Source: Hymenobacter wooponensis
Lineage (GTDB): Bacteria > Bacteroidota > Bacteroidia > Cytophagales > Hymenobacteraceae
Direction: 5' to 3'
DNA: 64,000 bases
Assembly: GCF_004745865.1 (NCBI RefSeq)
Contig: NZ_SRKZ01000006.1
Span: 124,001 to 188,000, forward strand
Made by a program: the position numbers and the translations under genes. Below the pieces are notes generated by a model. It was not told the DNA's origin. It did not search any database and saw nothing but the letters and a program-made list of their open reading frames with translations. This document shows, piece after piece, positions 51,247 through 59,203 of this stretch (position 1 is the first letter of the stretch; each line of letters begins with the position of its first letter).

Positions 51247-52767
51247 ATGAAAATTCTCTCCGCCGACCAAACCCGCCAAGCCGACCAAGCCACTATCCAA
51301 GCCGAAGGTATCCGCTCCGATGAGTTGATGGAGCGCGCCGCCACTGCCCTCACTTCCTGGCTAATGGAACGGGTGGCGCCCGATGAGCCCGGCCAAATCC
51401 ATGTCTTCTGCGGCCCAGGCAACAACGGCGGCGACGGGCTGGTAGTAGCACGCCAGCTTCACGAAGCAGGTTATGCCGTGCGCGTGTGGTTGCTGCCAGC
51501 CACCAAACACTCCGCTGATTTTACCATTAACCGCCAACGCTTACCCGCTGAGCTGCCCTGCGCCGAGCTGAATCCGCAGAAGCTGCCCCGGTTACCCCCG
51601 CACACTATCGTGCTCGACGCGTTGTTTGGGACTGGCCTACGCCGCCCGCTAACCGACGATGCCGCAGCCGTAGTTAAACACCTCAACAAGGCCCAGGCGC
51701 GCATTGTAGCGGTTGATGTACCCTCCGGGCTGTTTACTGATGCGCCCCAACCCGCCGATAGTGTGGTGGTGCAAGCCCGTCATACTATCAGCTTTGAGCT
51801 TCCGAAACTTTCTTTCCTCTTACCCCAGAATGCGGCCTTTGTAGGCCAGTGGCACGTGCTACCGATTGGGTTGAATACTGAGTTTATCCACACTGTCCCT
51901 GTGGATAACTATTATGTGGATGCCGTTTTCCTGGCAGGCCGCTTGCCCCAACGCTCCCAATTCAGCCATAAGGGCACGTTTGGTCATGCGTTGTTGCTAG
52001 CGGGTAGCCGCGGAAAAATTGGTGCGGCCGTGCTGGCGTCACGGGCTTGCTTACACGGAGGCGTGGGCCTGCTCACGGTGCGCGTGCCGGCGGTAGGGTA
52101 TGATATTCTGCAAACTTCTGCCCCCGAAGCCATGGCTCTCACCGACCCTGCTACCGACTTCGTGACGGAGTTACCGGACCTGAAGCCGTACGCGGCCATT
52201 GGTATTGGGCCGGGCCTAGGCCAGGAAGCAGCCACCAGAGACGTATTAGAACAACTGCTCCGCGCGGCCAAAGTACCCCTGGTCATCGATGCTGATGCCC
52301 TGAACATGCTCGGGGCTAACCGGGAGCTCCTGGATCTGCTGCCGCCCGACACGCTGCTTACTCCCCACCCCAAAGAGTTTGAACGCCTCACCGAGCCCGC
52401 CCGCGACGACTACCACCGCCTGGAGCTGCTCCGGGATTTTGCCCGGCAGCGCCGCTGCTACTGCGTGCTCAAAGGCGCTTACACCGCTCTAGCCGCGCCC
52501 GATGGTACCCTCTACTTTAACAGCACCGGCAACCCCGGCATGGCCACTGGCGGCAGCGGCGACGTATTAACCGGCCTGCTATTAGCACTGCGCGCCGATC
52601 AGCGCCTCTCCCCGCTCGATGCAGCATTACTAGGCCTCTACGCCCACGGCCGCGCCGGTGACCTGGCCGCCGAGGAAACGGGTCAAGCTGGCCTCGTAGC
52701 CGGCGACATAGCCCGGTTTATTGGCCCTGCCCTGCATAAGCTCACCACGTTACCCGCTCGGCTCTAA
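51247..52767 (+). CDS. nnr: bifunctional NAD(P)HX epimerase / ADP-dependent dehydratase
   Basis: The enzyme repairs hydrated NADH and NADPH. The N-terminal YjeF domain (about residues 1-215) epimerises the S and R forms and shows VFCGPGNNGGDGLVVAR and VLDALFGTGLRRPL with VDVPSGLF. The C-terminal ribokinase-like domain (about 225-506) removes water using ADP, with GHALLLAGSRGKIGAAVLAS, DADALNML, TPHPKEFERL and the nucleotide loop GNPGMATGGSGDVLTGLLLA. The 506-residue length is that of the usual fusion. ATG at 51247. Confidence 0.96.
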   Translation: MKILSADQTRQADQATIQAEGIRSDELMERAATALTSWLMERVAPDEPGQIHVFCGPGNNGGDGLVVARQLHEAGYAVRVWLLPATKHSADFTINRQRLPAELPCAELNPQKLPRLPPHTIVLDALFGTGLRRPLTDDAAAVVKHLNKAQARIVAVDVPSGLFTDAPQPADSVVVQARHTISFELPKLSFLLPQNAAFVGQWHVLPIGLNTEFIHTVPVDNYYVDAVFLAGRLPQRSQFSHKGTFGHALLLAGSRGKIGAAVLASRACLHGGVGLLTVRVPAVGYDILQTSAPEAMALTDPATDFVTELPDLKPYAAIGIGPGLGQEAATRDVLEQLLRAAKVPLVIDADALNMLGANRELLDLLPPDTLLTPHPKEFERLTEPARDDYHRLELLRDFARQRRCYCVLKGAYTALAAPDGTLYFNSTGNPGMATGGSGDVLTGLLLALRADQRLSPLDAALLGLYAHGRAGDLAAEETGQAGLVAGDIARFIGPALHKLTTLPARL

Positions 52768-52823
52768 CCCAAACTGTGCAGCCACGTAGTCATTACCCTA
52801 ACCGTGGGACATAGTTTGAGTGG

Positions 52824-53732
52824 CTATACTAGGAACATACTAGCCACCCATACCACCAGAAACTGCACTACCATCACGCCATCGGCCAGCAAGGCAAAGT
52901 AGTAGTCTGAGCGTGACTCATCGGCGAACCAAATAACGCCGGCGGCTAGCAGCAGCGGCAGCAAGTACACCGTTTGGTGATGCACTGGCATCCCAATTGG
53001 CACTAGCAGGGCCGCCCCCACCAGCGCCGCTAAGGCCACCAGCTTAGTGGCGCGCACCCCAAATACCCCCGGAAACGTGCGGGTGCCAATCAGGCGGTCT
53101 TTGCTGTAGTCGCGGATGTCGAACACGAAAGCCAGGGCCAGAATGAACAGGAAGCGCCGGGCAAACAACACCAGCACCACCGGCTCCAGCAGTGGCCGGT
53201 GCAGGTAGAGTGCCGGAATCCACACCGTAACGGCGGCCCACACATAGGCAATCAGAAACACCTTTAGCAGTGGAAAATCGCGCAGGGCCCACCAGCGGCC
53301 GTGCACTTTCACGATGGGCAACGAGTACAGCAACGAGATAACGGCCAGATGCCCGATAAAACCAATCAGGTGCTGCCATCCATCCCACAAGAACAAGCTG
53401 CCTGCCACTGCCAAGGCCACCATGGCCAGCAAAAACAAGCTCCGCCGGTGAGTCCGCATCCAGCTTTTCCGCCCCGAGAGGGCCACGGGTTGGCTGTGCT
53501 TATAGGGCAGCACGCTGTCGAGGTTGTAGAGGAACAGTGTGGCCGTAAAAATCATGGTGCCCAGCCGCCACGGAATTTGCACCTGCCAGAACAGAAACGT
53601 GGCCCAGGTGAGGCCTAGCGCCGCCAGTGCCAGCCATGTGCTGCTATAGAGCACGGCATCCAAAGTGCTGCGTACCCGCGAAGGAGTAGGCAGAGGAGCG
53701 GATACAGATGCAGTGGGGCGAGCCGAGGACAT
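52824..53732 (-). CDS. UbiA-like prenyltransferase family membrane protein
   Basis: The 302-residue protein has eight to nine helices. The first UbiA aspartate motif is degenerate (FLYNLDSVLPYKHSQP in place of NDxxDxxxD), while the second is closer (FVFDIRDYSKDRLIGTRTFP, with DxxxD). A full prenyltransferase needs both for magnesium-pyrophosphate binding, so activity may be altered. This kind of divergent UbiA-like protein is common in Bacteroidota with no assigned substrate. It converges with the nnr gene and has its ATG at 53732. Confidence 0.72.
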   Translation of the reverse strand: MSSARPTASVSAPLPTPSRVRSTLDAVLYSSTWLALAALGLTWATFLFWQVQIPWRLGTMIFTATLFLYNLDSVLPYKHSQPVALSGRKSWMRTHRRSLFLLAMVALAVAGSLFLWDGWQHLIGFIGHLAVISLLYSLPIVKVHGRWWALRDFPLLKVFLIAYVWAAVTVWIPALYLHRPLLEPVVLVLFARRFLFILALAFVFDIRDYSKDRLIGTRTFPGVFGVRATKLVALAALVGAALLVPIGMPVHHQTVYLLPLLLAAGVIWFADESRSDYYFALLADGVMVVQFLVVWVASMFLV

Positions 53733-53795
53733 AGTACTACTACGTGGCAGACATCTGAGCGCGATGTGCCAGCGCGAAGATAGAGGCCTACGAGG

Positions 53796-54452
53796 CTATT
53801 TGCCGGTTTCGTCGTTCCCCGCATCCACTGGCTTCGACTCCGGCGAGCCATGCTGCCGCAGAAAAATAGAGAGGCCTACAATGGACACAATGGATAGGAA
53901 CTCACTCTGCCAGTTCTGAAACGACTCAAACCAGAACCGGGAAGTTTGCATGTACTCTAGGATAGTTACCGCCGGCTTCCCCTCGTGTTGCTGTTCAATG
54001 CTGTATACTTCGGCACCGCCTTTTGCGTGCAGCCAGAAGGCCCCAATAAAGAGCAGAAAGAACGCTATGCTCAGCGACCGACGATAAAGGGCCAGCTGCC
54101 AGCCACCGTGCTTTACTGGGGTGGGCGCCTCTTCTTTTGTGGGGTCAGGTTCTTTGTCTACTTCTTCGTCTTCATACAGCTTCTTCGACTCCGAGGAGCC
54201 GCGCTGCCGCAGCCAGATGGTGAGCACCACGTACAGGCCCATCTGCAGAAACTCACTTTCCCAGTTTTCGAAAGTGGCTTCCAGGAAATGGCCAGAGCCC
54301 AGGTACTGGCCTAGCGTCAGGGTCTGCATCCCCATCTCCTCTAAGTCGCTGTTATTATCCAGCCAGCCAGTGAAGATCTGACCAGTTAATGTTCCAATAA
54401 CCAACACACAACCAACCAGCAGCAAGCTGTTCTCATACAGCCAGCGCAACAA
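53796..54452 (-). CDS. DUF6766-like membrane protein with internal duplication
   Basis: The 218-residue protein consists of two similar halves. The first ends FENWESEFLQMGLYVVLTIW plus LRQRGSSESK, the second FQNWQSEFLSIVSIVGLSIF plus LRQHGSPESK. Each half has two helices with a polar loop between, and an acidic linker (EDEEVDKEPDPTKEEAP) joins them. This is the layout of DUF6766, of unknown role. The start is TTG at 54452. It lies 63 bases upstream of the UbiA-like gene on the same strand. Confidence 0.72.
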   Translation of the reverse strand: MLRWLYENSLLLVGCVLVIGTLTGQIFTGWLDNNSDLEEMGMQTLTLGQYLGSGHFLEATFENWESEFLQMGLYVVLTIWLRQRGSSESKKLYEDEEVDKEPDPTKEEAPTPVKHGGWQLALYRRSLSIAFFLLFIGAFWLHAKGGAEVYSIEQQHEGKPAVTILEYMQTSRFWFESFQNWQSEFLSIVSIVGLSIFLRQHGSPESKPVDAGNDETGK

Positions 54453-54552
54453 GGGCGAGGAATAGGGTTTTTTCGGTATAGTGGCCTAAATACGGCTGCT
54501 CAGCTACAAAGGCTGCTACGCTTGAGCTTGCGCTGCTTTTAGGCGTAAAACA

Positions 54553-54595
54553 AAGCAGCCTCCCCAGGTCTGTTAAAGACCCGCGGAGGCTGCTT
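54553..54595 (-). terminator. terminator of ppa
   Basis: Perfect 11-bp outer arms AAGCAGCCTCC (54553-54563) and GGAGGCTGCTT (54585-54595) enclose an inner GGTC/GACC stem. On the minus strand TTTTACGCC follows the stem. It lies 29 bases after the ppa stop. Confidence 0.78.
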
Positions 54596-54624
54596 ATTGC
54601 ATTGCGGCAAACCCGCTAGGCCAC

Positions 54625-55206
54625 TTAGCCGATAACTTCCTGCACGCTAGCAGTATCCTGCTTGTTGCCGTTGGGGAAAGTTTCGTTGTAAAGTTTGATG
54701 CTGTCTTCGATGATGCGGTAAGCATCTTCACGGCCCATGAAACGCTCTACGCTTACGTGCTTGTGCTCCAGCGCTTTGTAATCTTCGAAGAAACGCTGCA
54801 TCTCCAGCAGGGTGTGCGGAGGCAGATCAGCAATGTCATTATAGTGGTTCACCGATACGTCGTTGGCGGCTACTGCAATGATTTTGTCGTCCTCTTCGTC
54901 TTGGTCAATCATCTGCATCACGCCAATCACCTTGGCATCTACCAAGCACATGGGCACAATATCAACCGAGCACAGCACCAGAATGTCCAGTGGGTCTTTG
55001 TCGTCGCAGTAGGTTTTCGGGATGAAGCCGTATGCAGCGGGGTAGTGTACTGCGGAGAACAGCACGCGGTCCAGCTTTAGGAGGCCACTGTCTTTGTCCA
55101 GCTCATATTTGCCCTTAGAGCCTTTAGGAATTTCGATAATGCCGTTGACAACAGCAGGAGCGTTTTCGCCACGCTCGACGTCGTGCCAGGGGTTAAAATG
55201 AGCCAT
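54625..55206 (-). CDS. ppa: inorganic pyrophosphatase (family I)
   Basis: This cytosolic enzyme hydrolyses pyrophosphate and drives biosynthetic reactions. The 193-residue protein shows IIEIPKGSKGKYELDKDSG, the substrate loop HYPAAYGFIPKTYCDDKDPL and the metal motif DDKDPLDILV, then MIDQDEEDDKIIAV. The length fits bacterial family I. It has its own terminator downstream. No exact -7 element was found upstream. Confidence 0.96.
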   Translation of the reverse strand: MAHFNPWHDVERGENAPAVVNGIIEIPKGSKGKYELDKDSGLLKLDRVLFSAVHYPAAYGFIPKTYCDDKDPLDILVLCSVDIVPMCLVDAKVIGVMQMIDQDEEDDKIIAVAANDVSVNHYNDIADLPPHTLLEMQRFFEDYKALEHKHVSVERFMGREDAYRIIEDSIKLYNETFPNGNKQDTASVQEVIG

Positions 55207-55340
55207 GTGGGAGGAAGGTAGGCGCGGCCGTGCACCGCGAGTAAGTAGTAGTTGTTAATGAAGTGTGTATACGCAGCTTGTGCGTTGGGTATTAAGGGTC
55301 GGCTAGAGGCCTACGTAATTCAGATTTTTACGTTACAAGG

Positions 55341-57056
55341 TTATTTCTGCGACAATACCTCCAGCAGCGGCTGCCCCGTGCAACCATCGGGCTCCTGTAT
55401 ATGGAGCCAGCGCGCCAAGGTAGCTGCAATATCGGTGATTTTAGCCGGAGCCGACGATTCGCCGTGCTTTACATGCCAGCCCCAGAATACCACGGGCACG
55501 TGCGTATCGTAGTTACCCGACGAGCCGTGGGTGGTACCCTTATTAATGGGGTACTGATACGATTCCAGCCAGCCTGGTTCCAGCACTACCATCACATCGC
55601 CGGAGCGCTTGGGGAAGTACCCATTTTCCAGGTACATCAGCATCCCGCTTTCCCAGTGTGATTTCTGCAAATCCTCGGCTGTTATGGCGCGGGTTACGCC
55701 GGCAAAGCCAGTCATCAGCTTAGCTACTTCGCGCTGCATCTGATAGAGGTCTAGCTTTTTCTCCTCAATCAATGGCTGGTTCAGGTACACTTGCTGATTT
55801 TCGTAGCTCAATACCCACTTGCCAGCCCCATGCAATTGCACCAGCTTCCGCTGTAAGGAGTCGCGCATGATGCCGGGGCCCACAGAACCTGCCGGAATTC
55901 GCTTGTCGCGCAGAAAGTCGGGGGAATGGGCCGCGCCGTGGTCTGCGCTCAAAAATACCAGCACCTGCTTGCGGCCTACGGCCTTGTCAAGGTACTGAAA
56001 CAAGCGCTCCAGGTCACGGTCGAGCCGCAGGTACGTATCCTCCGTCTCAATAGCATTTGGCCCAAACTGGTGGCCTACGTAGTCGGTGCTGGAAAAGCTC
56101 AGGGCCAGGAAGTCGGTTTGGCCGCGCTGGCCTAGCTGCTCAGCTCGTAGCGCCTCCAGGGCAAAGTCCAGGGTGAGCGAGTTTCCGAAGGGCGTCGAGC
56201 GGATCAGATCAAGATTGCGGGGCGTTGCCACCGGAGGCTTCTCCCCTTCCGTCTGCATATTCTGCTTAACGGCCGTAATAGGCGCTGCGCTCAGCGTAGG
56301 CAGGTCATGAGGAAACACGGGCTTGGCTTCACCCTTAAATGCTCCTTCCCAAGCCACATCATCCGGCGAGCTTTCTGTGTACTGGCCTATGGGCAACAGC
56401 GTTTCCCAAGGCTTGCTCAGGTATTGAGCCGCCACCTGCTTCTGGTTGAACTTCTGTACCCAGTCGGGCAGCGTGGTCTGGTAGAATGTGCTGGAGATAA
56501 ATGCCCCATTCGAGCCATCGTACCAGTAGGCGGCATTAGCCGCGTGTCCGGCCGGAAGAATAGAACCCCGGTCCTTGATGCATACGCCAATTACCTTACT
56601 CTGAAAGTTGGTGGCCAGACGCAGCTCATCCGTGATAGTGCTGGTGAGCATGTGGCGCGGCGACTGTTGCCCGGCGGCCACCGTGCCCCCCACGGGCTGC
56701 ACGGTTTTGTCCTCGGTCACATAGGTACCCTTGCCTTCTTCACGCACCAGCCAGTTATTGCCCACAATGCCGTGCACTGAGGGCGTAGTGCCCGTGTAAA
56801 TGCTGGCGTGCCCAGGCCCGGTGTACGTAGGCACGTAGTTGTAATGGGCATTTTCATAGCTGAAGCCTTCGCCCAGCAGCCGGCGGAAACCACCGTTTCC
56901 GTATTTACTCCAGTAGCGGTAGAGGTAATCGTAGCGCATCTGGTCTACCACTATTCCTACTACCAACTTAGGACGGTCGAGGGATTTAGAGGCTTTCTGG
57001 GCGAAAGCGGGCAGAGCCAACGTGGCTGCCAGCAACAGGCTCAGGCGTTTTTTCAA
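55341..57056 (-). CDS. PafA-type alkaline phosphatase, exported
   Basis: From TTG 57056 the 571-residue protein begins with a signal peptide (LKKRLSLLLAATLALPAFAQ). The metal-binding start is VVGIVVDQMRYDYLYRYW. The catalytic threonine lies in YTGPGHASIYTGTTPSVHGI, and further metal ligands in LSFSSTDYVGHQFG, FLSADHGAAH and SSGNYDTHVPVVFWG. These features match PafA of Elizabethkingia and relatives, which release phosphate from monoesters in the periplasm. The frame runs upstream to 57110, but a -7 element at 57108-57115 shows that the internal TTG is the start. Confidence 0.9.
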   Translation of the reverse strand: MKKRLSLLLAATLALPAFAQKASKSLDRPKLVVGIVVDQMRYDYLYRYWSKYGNGGFRRLLGEGFSYENAHYNYVPTYTGPGHASIYTGTTPSVHGIVGNNWLVREEGKGTYVTEDKTVQPVGGTVAAGQQSPRHMLTSTITDELRLATNFQSKVIGVCIKDRGSILPAGHAANAAYWYDGSNGAFISSTFYQTTLPDWVQKFNQKQVAAQYLSKPWETLLPIGQYTESSPDDVAWEGAFKGEAKPVFPHDLPTLSAAPITAVKQNMQTEGEKPPVATPRNLDLIRSTPFGNSLTLDFALEALRAEQLGQRGQTDFLALSFSSTDYVGHQFGPNAIETEDTYLRLDRDLERLFQYLDKAVGRKQVLVFLSADHGAAHSPDFLRDKRIPAGSVGPGIMRDSLQRKLVQLHGAGKWVLSYENQQVYLNQPLIEEKKLDLYQMQREVAKLMTGFAGVTRAITAEDLQKSHWESGMLMYLENGYFPKRSGDVMVVLEPGWLESYQYPINKGTTHGSSGNYDTHVPVVFWGWHVKHGESSAPAKITDIAATLARWLHIQEPDGCTGQPLLEVLSQK

Positions 57057-57107
57057 AGCGGAAGGAAGTTTATGGCCTGGAGCAAGCTCCAGCCTAGCAC
57101 GAGTGCC

Positions 57108-57115
57108 CAAAGATA
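57108..57115 (-). promoter_or_regulatory. -7 element of the PafA-type phosphatase gene
   Basis: The minus strand reads TATCTTTG, 51 bases before the TTG start. No clear -33 TTG lies at the usual distance. No phosphate-box repeat was recognised. Confidence 0.45.
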
Positions 57116-57233
57116 GGCCTCAAGCGCGGGAATAACCTCGTCTGCAGCCTTATTAGCCCTGCGCCGTACAGCCATTCTAGGCCACTCCCCGCTTACCCCT
57201 TCGTTTACTCCCTGCGTTACAAGCCCCATTTTC

Positions 57234-57959
57234 ATGGCAGAATCAACCTCTTACGCCCTCATTTTTGACATGGATGGCGTCTTGATCAATAATACCTCCT
57301 TTCAAGCTCGTGCCTTTCAGCTCTTATTCCGCGACCTAGGCCTCACCACGAATGCGCTCAAGCTGCTGCAGCGGCTCAACGGTATGCCGGCCACCAAAAT
57401 TCTGGAAACTGTTTTCGCCAATCCGGTTCCGAAGAAACAGCTAGAGACGTACGCCAACCAGCGCGAATTTCTGTACCGCACGCTTTATTGGGAGAAACGC
57501 CGGGAAATGCCCGGCCTGACGCAGTTTCTGCAAGACGCCCGCGCTGCTGGCTTCAAAATAGGCCTAGGCACCGGCTCCGGCAACGATACCATTGGCTACA
57601 TCATCGACCACCTCAACCTGCGCCGGTTCTTCGATGTAGTAGTAACGAAAGATGAAGTGGACCGCGGCAAGCCCCACGCCGACACCTACACAGTAACGGC
57701 CCGCGAGCTGGGTGTTCCCCCCGAACGCTGCCTCGTCTTCGAGGATGCGCTTGTAGGCGAACAGGCTGCTTACAAAGCCGGAATGCGCTGCATTGCCCTG
57801 AGCACCTCCATCAAACCCGATAAATTTCAGGCGCCTCTGAAAGTCCTCAAAGACTTTACAGAAATCAACTCGGCGCAGGTGCTAGAATTGCTGGAGCAGA
57901 ACCTACCAATTCCAAAACCCAGCAAGCAGCTAGCTAAGCGTGAATACATGCACCTATAG
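57234..57959 (+). CDS. HAD hydrolase, beta-phosphoglucomutase-like
   Basis: The 241-residue cytosolic protein has the HAD motifs in order: I, IFDMDGVLINN with both aspartates; II, GLGTGSGN; III, the lysine in RGKPHADTY; and IV, CLVFEDALVGEQAA. A small helical cap lies between I and II, as in subfamily I, which includes beta-phosphoglucomutase and sugar-phosphate phosphatases. The substrate is not predictable. The last 25 residues (KPSKQLAKREYMHL end) form a basic tail beyond the usual fold. It is divergent from the PafA-type gene. Confidence 0.88.
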   Translation: MAESTSYALIFDMDGVLINNTSFQARAFQLLFRDLGLTTNALKLLQRLNGMPATKILETVFANPVPKKQLETYANQREFLYRTLYWEKRREMPGLTQFLQDARAAGFKIGLGTGSGNDTIGYIIDHLNLRRFFDVVVTKDEVDRGKPHADTYTVTARELGVPPERCLVFEDALVGEQAAYKAGMRCIALSTSIKPDKFQAPLKVLKDFTEINSAQVLELLEQNLPIPKPSKQLAKREYMHL

Positions 57960-58019
57960 TGCTTTGACATAACAGTGAGCATTCACCTGTAATTAGTCTC
58001 TCCCCTACCCGCACGCCCT

Positions 58020-58114
58020 ACTGACGAAGGAAGCATCTTCTCGCGTCAAAATGAACCCGTTCTAGGCCAGTCACTCCAACGTGAAAAGACTCTTCACAAA
58101 CTCAGGATGATGTG
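58020..58114. repeat. intergenic palindromic repeat, degenerate copy 3
   Basis: The right part, TCTAGGCCAGTCACTCCAAC then GTGAAAAGACTCTT and CTCAGGATGATGTG, matches copies 1 and 2. The left end is decayed (CTGACGAAGGAAG), so no long stem forms. Confidence 0.6.
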
Positions 58115-58159
58115 CTAGGTAATTCAAGTGGCCTAGCCAATAGGCTTACATACACAACA

Positions 58160-58203
58160 AAAAAGCAAGGCCCGATTCCAGCTGGAATCGGGCCTTGCTT
58201 TTT
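58160..58203. terminator. bidirectional terminator with 22-bp perfect palindrome
   Basis: Arms 58160-58181 and 58182-58203 are perfect complements, with A5 at the left end and T5 at the right end. It separates the HAD gene (+) from the end of the atp operon (-). Confidence 0.87.
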
Positions 58204-58217
58204 CTTGCGAGACTGTA

Positions 58218-59108
58218 TTAGCGGCTGGAAGCAAGTGCTTCGGCACCACCCACAATTTCGAGAATTTCTGTTGTGATGGCGGCCTGACGCGTACGGTTGT
58301 ACGTCAGCTTGAGCTGCTTCAGCAGTTCACCAGCGTTTTCGGTGGCTTTCTCCATAGCCGTCATGCGGGCACCATGCTCCGAAGCGTTGCTTTCCAGTAC
58401 GGCTTTGTACAGCTGCACTTTAATCGACTGCGGAATCAGGGTCTGCACGATTTGCTCTTTCGAGGGCTCGAAGATGTAGTCCACGTTCGAGGCAGCTGGC
58501 GCGTTGGCGGGCAGCTCGGCGGGCACCAGCGGCAGTAGCTGCTCAGTGCGCACAATCTGCGTAGCCACGTTCCGGAACTCGTTATACACCATTACCACCT
58601 CGTCGTACTGGCCGGTGCGGAAGCCTTCCATCGCCTGCTCGGCAGCTTCCCGTACCGTATCAAACGACAGTTTGCCGAATACGTGCGAGTAGTTGCCCAG
58701 CAGCGGCAAGCGCTTACCATAGTACTCGTGGGCCTTGCGGCCGATGGCCAGCACCGTTACGTTACCAGCCGCAGCCTGCGCAGCATAACGCTCCTGAATG
58801 GTAGCGTTAACGCCTTTGAAGATGTTGCTGTTGAACGCGCCGGCTAGGCCACGGTCGGAGGTAATGGCAATAATCAGCACGCGGTTCACGTCACGGGCTA
58901 CCCCGTACTCGCTTACCACATCATCGCCAGCCAGAGCCGTCAGGTTGCCCAGAATGTTATTGAGCCGTTGCGCGTAGGGGCGCAGGCGCAGGATGTTGTC
59001 CTGGGCCCGACGCAGCTTAGCCGCGGCTACCATTTTCATGGCTTTCGTGATTTGCTGCGTGCTCTGCACCGACGTGATGCGGCTCCGGACTTCTTTTAAG
59101 CTAGCCAT
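58218..59108 (-). CDS. atpG: F1Fo ATP synthase gamma subunit
   Basis: This is the central stalk of the F1 motor. The 296-residue protein has the conserved N-terminal helix (LKEVRSRITSVQSTQQITKA, MKMVAAAKLRRAQ), the middle AITSDRGLAGAFNSNI and the C-terminal helix MTAMEKATENAGELLKQLKL followed by YNRTRQAAITTEILEIVGGA. It is the last gene of the minus-strand atp operon. In many bacteria atpD and atpC follow atpG; here the operon ends at a palindromic terminator. Confidence 0.97.
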   Translation of the reverse strand: MASLKEVRSRITSVQSTQQITKAMKMVAAAKLRRAQDNILRLRPYAQRLNNILGNLTALAGDDVVSEYGVARDVNRVLIIAITSDRGLAGAFNSNIFKGVNATIQERYAAQAAAGNVTVLAIGRKAHEYYGKRLPLLGNYSHVFGKLSFDTVREAAEQAMEGFRTGQYDEVVMVYNEFRNVATQIVRTEQLLPLVPAELPANAPAASNVDYIFEPSKEQIVQTLIPQSIKVQLYKAVLESNASEHGARMTAMEKATENAGELLKQLKLTYNRTRQAAITTEILEIVGGAEALASSR

Positions 59109-59116
59109 TTATCAAG

Positions 59117-59201
59117 TGTTGATTGTCAGTTGCTGATTGTTGATTGCTGGACGAGCTCTTGAAGAGCTAAACATCCAACAATCAACAACCAACAATCAAC
59201 C
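59117..59201. repeat. intercistronic hairpin with TTGATTG words between atpA and atpG
   Basis: The left side holds GTTGATTG, TGATTGTTGATTGCTGGA and the right side TCCAACAATCAACAACCAAC, pairing over about 18 bases with few mismatches. An inner perfect stem AGCTCTT/AAGAGCT caps it. There is no coding sequence. Confidence 0.6.
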
Positions 59202-59203
59202 AG

